Shown here: piece by piece, positions 56,391-64,000 of the stretch
Numbering within the stretch: position 1 is the first letter of the stretch
How the letters are laid out: every line of letters starts with the position of its first letter
Assembly: GCA_027007005.1 (NCBI GenBank)
Contig: JALTFO010000048.1
Location: 1 to 64,000 of the forward strand
DNA: 64,000 nt
Direction of reading: 5' to 3'
From: Candidatus Bipolaricaulota bacterium
GTDB lineage: Bacteria > Bipolaricaulota > Bipolaricaulia > UBA7950 > UBA9294
Notes under the pieces: model-generated
Told to the model about the DNA's origin: nothing
Database searches by the model: none
What the model saw: only the letters and a program-made list of their open reading frames with translations
Program-made: the position numbers and the translations under genes

Positions 56391-56642
56391 TCAGGCGTGA
56401 TTCCACGAATCGAGGATCTTCGCCTTTTCGTTTTCTCCTATATCATGTCCGTAGATACGGCAGAACATCTGTTTTCGTAGCTCATAAGGATCCATCAGAT
56501 CGTGCCCTTCCTTGATCCCAGCACAAACTAGAGCTTTCGCGGTGGCGAACATCCCGCAGGCCATAGTCAGACGATCTTGTGGTGATCTTGCCATGATCAT
56601 CTTCCGAAAACGATCTTCGATATCTATAGGTTTATCGTTCAT
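56391..56642 (-). CDS. Small conserved-looking partner of the nucleotidyltransferase gene
   Basis: MNDKPIDIEDRFRKMIMARSPQDRLTMACGMFATAKALVCAGI...; ATGA-type overlap with the upstream nucleotidyltransferase. Confidence 0.55.
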   Translation of the reverse strand: MNDKPIDIEDRFRKMIMARSPQDRLTMACGMFATAKALVCAGIKEGHDLMDPYELRKQMFCRIYGHDIGENEKAKILDSWNHA

Positions 56643-57187
56643 TGCTTCTTCGCCTGATCGAGCAAGAGGGACACCCTCAGTCTCCGCGCCCACACCTTCA
56701 GGTAGTTCCAATCAAGATCTGTGACCACTTCTATAAGCACTTGGACATCCCTCTGCTGGAGCGGCGAACTTGAGTCCTTAGACCACTCAAGCTTGGACAG
56801 AATGAGGTCTTCCGGCGCAACAACCCAGATTGGAGTGTCGTCGACCTCAAAGCGTTTCCTTCGCTTAAACTCCAGCTTCCTATACTCTTCATCCCCGCGC
56901 ACTATGAAGTCAGCCTTGACCATCCATTCGTTGTGAATGATGTTAAACATGGATCGTCTGATAACTGCGCTTCGGATGCTGTCCTCATTTACATAGCAAT
57001 CAGCCTCAAAGAGCCGCGCAATCTTTGCTGAATCCTCCAGGTGATACTCGATAACCAAGTCTATATCTCGCGTCATGCGTGGTACTGCGTAGATTGCCAT
57101 CGCCATCGAACCGGTCAGCATATACCGAATATTGGCTGCATCCAGTCGCTCTGCTATCTGCTTTACGAACTCCAGTTGTTCGTTCAT
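56639..57187 (-). CDS. Nucleotidyltransferase (AbiEii/DUF6036-like)
   Basis: LTGSMAMAIYAVPRMTRDIDLVIEY (GS...DxD) and EDLILSKLEWSKDS. Confidence 0.75.
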   Translation of the reverse strand: MNEQLEFVKQIAERLDAANIRYMLTGSMAMAIYAVPRMTRDIDLVIEYHLEDSAKIARLFEADCYVNEDSIRSAVIRRSMFNIIHNEWMVKADFIVRGDEEYRKLEFKRRKRFEVDDTPIWVVAPEDLILSKLEWSKDSSSPLQQRDVQVLIEVVTDLDWNYLKVWARRLRVSLLLDQAKKQ

Positions 57188-57459
57188 CGCAGACCAAGTT
57201 TACCATCAATGACTCATTGAACACACATTTGCAAGCGGACAGCCGGAATGTGCTTCACGGTCTCACGCCATAGTCGATACTGGGGCGTGTTCAACGGAGA
57301 GGAACGTGCCATGATGCTCCAGCGTGTAGGGCGCTTCAGTCTCAATCATCGTTTCCTTCATCATGGCCCCTTGTCAATCTGTCCATGCCCGACGTCAGTC
57401 CTCAGATGCTTCGACGACCCGTTCGGCGTAGATTCCGAAGCCGTCTGCAGGACATTGTT

Positions 57460-58165
57460 GGGTGCTAAGGCGGTAGCCCAAGCCTTCGGGGTGAACGGCC
57501 AATCGAGCTTCTGGCATACCTCACGCCACAGGCCAATTGCATCGCCGCTCTCTAAGTATTGGGAGGAAGCCAAGTTTCAGGTAGGTCTTGATCGCGGGTA
57601 ACCGGTAGTACTCCGTGCGCAGGCCGATCTTCCGGTATCCTGCTTCGATGAAACGGCTTGTCACCGCGGCGGACAATGCAAGTCCTAGCCCTCTCCCCGT
57701 ATGCGCAGGATCACAGGCCAGCCATCCAAGATCGCCCCAGAACGGTAGGCTCCTGGTGTGATTTTGCAAACACATCGCCGTCCCGACACGGTTTTAGACT
57801 GTTCCTCCACTGCCATGAACCATCCGTTGGGAATGATACGGGAGATAGTAATCAAGCCTCTTGGCATCCCATCCGGGCCAACCGGCTAAACGCATCACTT
57901 CATAGAAACGTTGCTCATCGCCCGGCTTGTAATTACGGATCTCGTATCCGCCAGGAATCTCTACTTCAGGAGGTTGGCTGATCAGTTGCTGGGGCCATAC
58001 CATTCGGAGCTGAGGTTTCTCGATATCGTGCACTGTAATACCTGCTAGTAACTGTTCACTCTCCTGACAGCATAAATTAGACACAAAAGAGGCCATACCG
58101 CCAAGCGGTGCGCTATTACTCGTTTTTCGCATCAAGTTGTTCTGCTTCTTTGAGTTTCTCGACAT
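57460..58165 (-). pseudogene. Frameshifted GNAT acetyltransferase
   Basis: Three frames together read EIRNYKPGDEQRFYEVMRLAGWPGWDAKRLDYYLP / RIIPNGWFMAVEEQSKTV / MCLQNHTRSLPFWGDLGWLACDPAHTGRGLGLALSAAVTSRFIEAGYRKIGLRTEYYRLPAIKTYLKLGF. Confidence 0.75.
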
Positions 58166-58586
58166 CTATTTTGTCCTGCGGCCTTCCGCTAGCTTCCTTT
58201 GCCCTGATCAGGTCAGATCGAGAGATGAACGAAATCTTCAGATCATCCAATTTCACCACCTCACGCTTTTCCCATGCCTCTTCAAACTTGACTCCTGAAA
58301 TCGACATCATGATGTCAATGCGTAAGGGAGGCCTTCCCATTTGATAGAAGTAGGCCTGATGGGTGAAGTCATCCGCGGTAAGATTTGCCAGCGGCGCACC
58401 AAATTCCTTCAATGCTGCGTATACAGCGTCTGCGTTTTCTGGGTCAGTGGCTATCCAGACATCAAGATCCTTAGTGAATCGCGGCTCACTGTACTTCATT
58501 ACCGCATAGCCACCTACAATGAGATAGCGAATTCTATGTTTTTCGAAAAGACTCAACAGTTCTTTGAAGTCGGAACTCGTCAGCAT
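58116..58586 (-). CDS. Nucleotidyltransferase (DUF6036-like)
   Basis: IRYLIVGGYAVMKYSEPRFTKDLDVWIATDPENADAVYAAL (GG...DxD). Confidence 0.78.
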   Translation of the reverse strand: MLTSSDFKELLSLFEKHRIRYLIVGGYAVMKYSEPRFTKDLDVWIATDPENADAVYAALKEFGAPLANLTADDFTHQAYFYQMGRPPLRIDIMMSISGVKFEEAWEKREVVKLDDLKISFISRSDLIRAKEASGRPQDKIDVEKLKEAEQLDAKNE

Positions 58587-58731
58587 CTTTACCTCGAATT
58601 AAGAAGTAGTCATGCAGCATCTCCAGCACTGCTTCAAAAATGGCGCGATCGCCCTGAGATTGCCAGAAGCAAATGTCAAATGAGCGCCGATCATCGGCAA
58701 TGCGCTGGTAGTTCTCTTCGATTAATCTCAT
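58534..58731 (-). CDS. Small protein overlapping the nucleotidyltransferase start
   Basis: MRLIEENYQRIADDRRSFDICFWQSQGDRAIFEAVLEMLHDYFLIRGKDADEFRLQRTVESFRKT; co-directional and overlapping. Confidence 0.5.
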   Translation of the reverse strand: MRLIEENYQRIADDRRSFDICFWQSQGDRAIFEAVLEMLHDYFLIRGKDADEFRLQRTVESFRKT

Positions 58732-58839
58732 CTTTTTCTCCCGTCCAGCGGCACATGCTGATCAAGCCTCTGACTGCACGTGGCTATTGCCTCGCATGCA
58801 CCCGTATTTTTCTTGTCTTTCACGCGATCCTTTCCCTCC

Positions 58840-59160
58840 TTTAGATTGTACCGCACTGGCCAGGCTCATCCAAAATGCCTCCGATAGCCCGAAATATAAC
58901 GACAGTCACAGAGCCGTGTCGGAGCTGATCGTCCGCGCGCCACGCACAATTCAGTTGATCCGCTGCGCCGGGACACTGATGTTCTTTGCCAAGCGGTATT
59001 GGTTGATCCCTATCGCCTTAAGGAACTCATCCAAGAGTATCTTGCCAGGATGAATCGACGTTAGCTCTTGCTCAGTTGTTTTTTGCTCTCGATAGTCCGC
59101 CATCTCCACCTGGTAGGCATTTCTCACTTCGCCACGCATTTGCCATCTATCATCGGGACG
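58840..59160 (-). pseudogene. higBA toxin-antitoxin remnant (HigB C-terminus fused in frame to HigA with two stops)
   Basis: DDRWQMRGEVRNAYQVEMADYREQKTTEQELTSIHPGKILLDEFLKAIGINQYRLAKNISVPAQRIN*IVRGARTISSDTAL*LSLYFGLSEAFWMSLAS. Confidence 0.8.
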
Positions 59161-59172
59161 GACTATTGGGAT

Positions 59173-60405
59173 CTAGTGGATCTCCTGATCCTCGAAGTGC
59201 ATCAGCGCGGGGAATAGAAGACCGGCCACAGCAAGGAGGATGCAGACGATGCCACCGATCCGGTACCAGAACTGGACCCCCAGCAGGTCGCTGATGGGAC
59301 CGGCCATGGCCAATCCAATCGGCGTTGTCAGCGTGAGCAGACTGCCGAGTGACGCCATGACACGCCCCTGCATGTGTGAGGGTATTCTAGCCTGTAAGAT
59401 TGCAGTGTAAGGAGCATTGGCAATAGCCATCATCCCCCCCAGCAGCGCAGCTCCAACGAGCGCCATCCAGAAGCGCTCAGTCGAGGAAAACCCCACGATT
59501 ACTGCACCGAGGCCCATTCCGCCGAAACCCAACAAAATCGTCAGAATACGCCGTTTGAAACCGCCCCATACGCTGACCAGAAAGCCTCCTCCAATGGTGC
59601 CAGCCCCGATGAGCGCCTGATACAAGGCAAGGCTTGATGCGTCACGCCCGAAGTTCTTGAGGATCAGCACCGGAGTTAACGAAAACGCCGGCATCATCAT
59701 GATCTTCATCACTAACACCAACCCGACGAGGGCAAGAAGCCCGGGCCAGTGGAGGATGAACCGGAGCCCCTCACGTGTGTTGGAAAGAACTGATGCTGCG
59801 CGAATGGCATGGACATGCTCTGGCGGTGGTTGCGGAATCGACAGGAAGAAGAGGGGGACGATGGCGAAAAGGGCGGTGATCACGTCGATCATCATCACCC
59901 CAGATAGCGGCAGAAGGGCGAGGGAAAGCGCCCCGAGCGGCGGGGCGGATACCGATAGGACACCGGAAATCGTTTGGTTGAGCCCCTCCATTCGCGTGTA
60001 GTGCTTACTTGGTACCATCAATGTAGTCGATGCGCGAAAGGCCGGGCTTTGAAATGCCCCGCCTGCTGAACGAGCCAACATCACAACGTAGACGTGCCAC
60101 ACCTGCATCGTTCCCGTCCAGAACAGATACGCGAGCCACAGGGATACCAGGGCGACAAACGAGTCGGAGATCATCATGATCTTTTGACGATTCCACCGAT
60201 CGACAAGGGCACCGATCACAGGGCCCAAGAGAATCCTGGGTAGTAACGCGACCATCGTTGCCGTCGCCAAAACCGTTGCTGATCCCGTCTTCTCGGTGAC
60301 CCACCAGACGAGAGCGAACTGTGCAATGCGGCTGCCGATCAGCGAAAGCTGTTGTCCAGTCCAGACCGTGAAGAACCGTGTCTTCCACGCCTGCGTCTCG
60401 TTCAT
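59173..60405 (-). CDS. MFS transporter (macrolide-efflux-like)
   Basis: FFTVWTGQQLSLIGSRIAQFALVWWVTEKTGSATVLATATMVALLPRILLGPVIGALVDRWNRQKIMMISD. Confidence 0.9.
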   Translation of the reverse strand: MNETQAWKTRFFTVWTGQQLSLIGSRIAQFALVWWVTEKTGSATVLATATMVALLPRILLGPVIGALVDRWNRQKIMMISDSFVALVSLWLAYLFWTGTMQVWHVYVVMLARSAGGAFQSPAFRASTTLMVPSKHYTRMEGLNQTISGVLSVSAPPLGALSLALLPLSGVMMIDVITALFAIVPLFFLSIPQPPPEHVHAIRAASVLSNTREGLRFILHWPGLLALVGLVLVMKIMMMPAFSLTPVLILKNFGRDASSLALYQALIGAGTIGGGFLVSVWGGFKRRILTILLGFGGMGLGAVIVGFSSTERFWMALVGAALLGGMMAIANAPYTAILQARIPSHMQGRVMASLGSLLTLTTPIGLAMAGPISDLLGVQFWYRIGGIVCILLAVAGLLFPALMHFEDQEIH

Positions 60406-60560
60406 GCGCCCCCAGTTTCCACGTAAGTCAACCTCTTCCCTTATTAAATATTATTCTGATTTAGAGACATTATCCAGCAGTGCACTCTTCGAGCTCTTGA
60501 GGAATGGATGCGAAGCGCTGAATATCCGCAGTAGCAGGGAAGAGACTGAAATCTTCTTCC

Positions 60561-60615
60561 TTGACTAATGAGCCTCTTGAGCCTATAATTAGCAATTGAT
60601 GTATGAGACTGCTAA
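60561..60615 (+). promoter_or_regulatory. Sigma70-like promoter TTGACT-17-TATAAT with overlapping near-consensus CIRCE (HrcA) element
   Basis: -35 at 60561-60566, -10 at 60584-60589, TTAGCAATT-N9-GACTGCTAA at 60589-60615 versus CIRCE TTAGCACTC-N9-GAGTGCTAA. Confidence 0.8.
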
Positions 60616-60630
60616 TTTGAGGTGATCGCC

Positions 60631-62862
60631 ATGATCCGTTTTGATAGATTGACTGAAGGAGCACAGGAGCTATTCCACGAGGCGCAGGACCTGCTGACGC
60701 GCTACAAACACAATCAGCTCGATGTCGAGCACATCTTTACCGTCCTGGTAACCAAGGAGGGTGTGGGACGAAACATCCTGCAGGAGATGGGGGTGAACCT
60801 GACCGGGCTGGCCAAGGATCTCGATGTTCTGCTGAAGGATAAACCGACTGTGTCCGGGCCGATCGGGACGCAGATCTACATCACTCCGCGTTTGGACACT
60901 GTGGTGAATGGCGCACAGATGGAAGCGGAGCGGCTACACGATGAGTACATCGGGGTCGACCACCTCCTCCTGTCGATCGCGCGCACGACCGACCCAAAGT
61001 TGAAGAGGGTTCTCGATCGCCACCGCATCACGCCGGAGGCGATCTACACCGCCCTGCGCGACGTGCGCGGGGAGCAGCGGGTGACCGATCGCGACTCCGA
61101 GGATCGTTACCAGATCCTTAAGAAGTACTCCACGAACTTGACTGAGATGGCCAAGCGCGGTGAACTCGACCCAGTGATCGGCCGCGACGAGGAGATACGT
61201 CGCATGGAGCAGATCCTCTCCCGCCGCCGCAAGAACAACCCCGTACTCATCGGCGAACCTGGCGTGGGAAAGACGGCGGTCGTCGAGGGGCTCGCCCAGA
61301 GGATCGCCAGCGGCGACGTGCCCGATTCCCTCAAGGGTAAGGAGATCATTTCCCTCGACATCGCGGCGATGGTCGCCGGTTCCAAGTTCCGCGGGGAGTT
61401 CGAGGACCGGCTGAAGGCGGTGATCAAGGAGATCGAGGCCGCCGCCGGGAAGATGATCGTGTTCATCGATGAGATCCACATGATCGTCGGCGCCGGTGGG
61501 GCGGAAGGAGCGATCGACGCCTCCAACATGCTGAAGGAGCCACTCTCCCGCGGGAAGTTCCAGCTTATCGGAGCGACAACCTTAAACGAGTACCGCGAGC
61601 ACATCGAGAAGGACTCCGCCCTCGAACGCCGCTTCCAGCGCGTGTACGTGGGAGAACCGTCGATCGATGAGACGGTGGAGATCCTCACCGGGTTGCGCGA
61701 GAAGCTGGAGGAGCATCACCATGTGAAGATCACCGACGAGGCGATCGAGGCGGCGGCGAAGCTCTCGGAGCGCTACATCTCCGACCGCTTCCTCCCGGAC
61801 AAGGCGATCGACCTGCTCGACGAGGCGGCCAGCCGCATCCGCGTCGAGGGGAGCGGCGAACAAGTGACGCAGGAGCAGATCGCGGGGATTGTCTCCCAGT
61901 GGACGGGGATCCCGGCCGAGCGAATGCTCACCGAGGAGCGAACGCGTCTATCGAAAATGGAAGATCTCCTCCATGAGCGCATCATCGATCAGGAAGAGGG
62001 GGTACATGCAATCGCCGAGGCAGTGCGTCATTCCCGCGCCGGCCTGTCCGATCCGCGCAAACCGATCGGTACCTTTCTCTTCCTCGGACCAACCGGGGTG
62101 GGGAAGACCGAGCTCGCCAAATCCCTCGCCGCGTTCCTGTTTGGAAGTGACAACGCGCTGTTGCGGATCGACATGTCCGAGTACATGGAGCAGCACACCA
62201 CCGCACGATTGATTGGCTCTCCGCCGGGTTACGTCGGCTACGAGGAAGGCGGGCAGCTCACCGAAGCGGTGCGGCGGCGCCCGTACCAGGTGGTGCTGTT
62301 CGATGAGGTGGAAAAGGCCCATCCGCAGGTGATGAACCTGCTTCTGCAGCTTCTGGATGAGGGGCGGCTCACGGATGGCCACGGCCGCACGGTCGATTTC
62401 CGGCACACGATCATCATCATGACCTCGAACGTGGGCAGCGAGTACTTCACCGAGGAGCTCTCGGAGAAGGACGTGTGGGCAAAGATCGATGAGGAACTGA
62501 AGCGCACCTTCCGCCCAGAGTTCTTAAACCGGATCGATGAAACGATCATCTTCCACCCGCTGAGCGAGGAAGCGATCGCCAAGATCGTCGATCTGAAGGT
62601 CGAGATGCTCAACAAGCGCCTCGCTGAGCAGGGGATCACCCTGACGCTGACCGATGAGGCGAAGAAGGTCCTCGCCAAAAAAGGGTACGATCGCCACTAC
62701 GGAGCGCGTCCGCTGGAACGTGCGCTAAAACGTCTAGTGGAGAACCCGTTGGCGACGAAAATCGTCTCTGGCGAGGTGAGTCAGGGAGATCACGTCACGG
62801 TCGATGCTGCGGCGATGTCCGATGTTCTCCTGATCCGTACGCAAGAGCAACCGCAGAAATAG
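60631..62862 (+). CDS. Hsp100/Clp ATPase (ClpB/ClpC-related) lacking the M domain
   Basis: N-domain, [18 protein letters not shown] and [15 protein letters not shown] Walker A motifs; [34 protein letters not shown] shows no M-domain insertion. Confidence 0.92.
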   Translation: MIRFDRLTEGAQELFHEAQDLLTRYKHNQLDVEHIFTVLVTKEGVGRNILQEMGVNLTGLAKDLDVLLKDKPTVSGPIGTQIYITPRLDTVVNGAQMEAERLHDEYIGVDHLLLSIARTTDPKLKRVLDRHRITPEAIYTALRDVRGEQRVTDRDSEDRYQILKKYSTNLTEMAKRGELDPVIGRDEEIRRMEQILSRRRKNNPVLIGEPGVGKTAVVEGLAQRIASGDVPDSLKGKEIISLDIAAMVAGSKFRGEFEDRLKAVIKEIEAAAGKMIVFIDEIHMIVGAGGAEGAIDASNMLKEPLSRGKFQLIGATTLNEYREHIEKDSALERRFQRVYVGEPSIDETVEILTGLREKLEEHHHVKITDEAIEAAAKLSERYISDRFLPDKAIDLLDEAASRIRVEGSGEQVTQEQIAGIVSQWTGIPAERMLTEERTRLSKMEDLLHERIIDQEEGVHAIAEAVRHSRAGLSDPRKPIGTFLFLGPTGVGKTELAKSLAAFLFGSDNALLRIDMSEYMEQHTTARLIGSPPGYVGYEEGGQLTEAVRRRPYQVVLFDEVEKAHPQVMNLLLQLLDEGRLTDGHGRTVDFRHTIIIMTSNVGSEYFTEELSEKDVWAKIDEELKRTFRPEFLNRIDETIIFHPLSEEAIAKIVDLKVEMLNKRLAEQGITLTLTDEAKKVLAKKGYDRHYGARPLERALKRLVENPLATKIVSGEVSQGDHVTVDAAAMSDVLLIRTQEQPQK

Positions 62863-62901
62863 ATCAAGTCGCGTTGTTAACGTATAGAGCACGCAAACAG
62901 G

Positions 62902-62934
62902 CCTACAAGCTGCCGCATTACGACAGCTTGTAGG
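62902..62934. terminator. Stem-loop between convergent genes (CCTACAAGCTG-N11-CAGCTTGTAGG)
   Basis: Perfect 11-bp inverted repeat just after the Clp ATPase stop; no U-tract, so terminator function is uncertain. Confidence 0.5.
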
Positions 62935-62967
62935 TTATACTACCAGGAAAGAGTTACTTTCCTAGTT

Positions 62968-63138
62968 CTAGTCCTTCTGCTCTTCTTCGTTCAGGTAATC
63001 AAGGATCGCTTCAACCGCGAGATAGCTGACTGAGCGGTCATGCTTATCCGCAAGCCTCGCTAATCGCTCGATAGGGCGATCCCCAATCTTGTTCTTGGGA
63101 ACGTAGATCGAAACCTTATCCATTGTCTGTTTTTGCAC
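62968..63138 (-). CDS. Small ribbon-helix-helix-like protein (56 aa)
   Basis: Below the ORF-track cutoff. GTG start with RBS AAGGAGG: (M)QKQTMDKVSIYVPKNKIGDRPIERLARLADKHDRSVSYLAVEAILDYLNEEEQKD*; RHH pattern. Confidence 0.7.
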   Translation of the reverse strand: MQKQTMDKVSIYVPKNKIGDRPIERLARLADKHDRSVSYLAVEAILDYLNEEEQKD

Positions 63139-63372
63139 GAGAGCCTCCTTTCAATGTAAATGACGGGCGTATTATACACGCTTGGAGGTAGATTATCAGT
63201 GCCGTGCATCACACCAGTTCACACCACAGGGAACCCCTATTCGCTGACTGCAGCGTCAAATCATCTTATCAGTGAGCAACGTAGCATTGAGCCGAACTCG
63301 TTACTTAAGATTTCTGGTAATTCCATTGACCCCCTCTTGACCAGTAAAAAAATTTCACTATACTGTAAAGCC

Positions 63373-63954
63373 ATGGACAAAGAAATCGGGCGGAGTTTAC
63401 GTACCATACGGCAACGCAAGGGTTGGACATTGGAAGAGTTGTCTTCTCGTTGTAATCTTTCCATCGGTTTTCTTTCTCAAGTTGAACGTGGGCTGTCGTC
63501 TCTCTCTATCACCTCTCTTCACGCCATCTGTGAAGCGCTAGAGGTCCCTCTCACACATTTCTTCGCGGCAATGCCGTCTGATGGACCAATAGTGGTAAGG
63601 GCGGGCAAACCGCGCAGCCGGATCAAGATCGACGATTCGCAGGTGGTCTATAATCTGTTATCCGACTCAACTCCTGATCGGGTACTAGAGGCACTAATTG
63701 CTGAATATCCACCTCATTACAAGCCCCTCCCGATGGCTCATGCAGGCGAGGAGTTCGGTTACGTGTTGGAAGGGAAGATCCTCCTGCTGGTAGAGGACAA
63801 AGAAGAGACTCTCGAGTCTGGGGACAGCTTCCACATATTCTCAACAAGGCCTCACACCATACAGAATCTAGGTGACACCACCGCAAGGATCTTGTGGATA
63901 CTAACCATGAAACTCTTGGAAGGGGGAGAACCTACAAAATGGCAAGAAGACTAG
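63373..63954 (+). CDS. XRE-family HTH plus cupin transcriptional regulator
   Basis: SLRTIRQRKGWTLEELSSRCNLSIGFLSQVERGLSSLSITSLHAICEALEV HTH; HAGEEFGYVLEGKILLLVEDKEETLESGDSFHI cupin. Confidence 0.93.
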   Translation: MDKEIGRSLRTIRQRKGWTLEELSSRCNLSIGFLSQVERGLSSLSITSLHAICEALEVPLTHFFAAMPSDGPIVVRAGKPRSRIKIDDSQVVYNLLSDSTPDRVLEALIAEYPPHYKPLPMAHAGEEFGYVLEGKILLLVEDKEETLESGDSFHIFSTRPHTIQNLGDTTARILWILTMKLLEGGEPTKWQED

Positions 63955-64000
63955 CCATCGACATCGGTAGGACATTCACTGATCTCGTTTCCTTGGAAGA
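63939..64000 (+). CDS. Hydantoinase/oxoprolinase A-like protein, N-terminus only (runs off the right edge)
   Basis: ATG at 63939: MARRLAIDIGRTFTDLVSLEE; matches the IDIGGTFTDLV start of HyuA-type proteins. Confidence 0.6.
   Translation, partial: MARRLAIDIGRTFTDLVSLE

Noticed and set aside
1-64000. Many antisense or shifted ORFs of 60-200 aa in the ORF track (for example 2115-2717, 7697-8155, 42132-42956, 50089-50907)
   Set aside because: They overlap well-supported genes on the other strand or frame and show no family motifs; they mirror codon bias of the real genes.
1-64000. tRNA, rRNA, CRISPR arrays, prophage or transposase genes
   Set aside because: No TTCGAATC-type T-arm with matching acceptor stem, no regularly spaced repeats, and no integrase or transposase motifs were seen in the intergenic regions.

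Overview
64-kb bacterial chromosomal window, mostly minus-strand operons and moderate GC; the lineage cannot be assigned from sequence alone. Main content: (1) about 7.2-30.2 kb, a long carbohydrate-catabolism region. Its core matches the Thermotoga-type myo-inositol route: four-gene sugar ABC transporter, LacI regulator, PfkB kinase, IolG, IolM, IolN, IolO, UxaE and a UxuB-like SDR, followed by PPi-type PFK, 6PGDH and a LarA-like protein. Three LacI-type operators sit on strong sigma70-like promoters. (2) 41.1-51.0 kb, a defence island. A type I R-M operon (HTH-fused HsdM, NYN protein, HsdS, HsdR, YgjP-like metallopeptidase) has a short type II (E2-only) CBASS cassette (CapV-like patatin, CD-NTase, E2-like protein) between hsdS and hsdR. 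hsdS and capV overlap by ATGA. (3) 56-59.2 kb, a graveyard with two nucleotidyltransferase/small-protein pairs, a frameshifted GNAT and a dead higBA. (4) A Clp/Hsp100 ATPase at 60.6 kb lacking both the M domain and a recognisable ClpP loop, behind a near-consensus CIRCE element. (5) Several intergenic gene remnants, a sub-threshold RHH gene and a 24-bp perfect palindrome inside an ABC ATPase gene. No rRNA, tRNA, CRISPR array or intact transposase was seen. All family calls come from reading motifs by eye; no database search was run.
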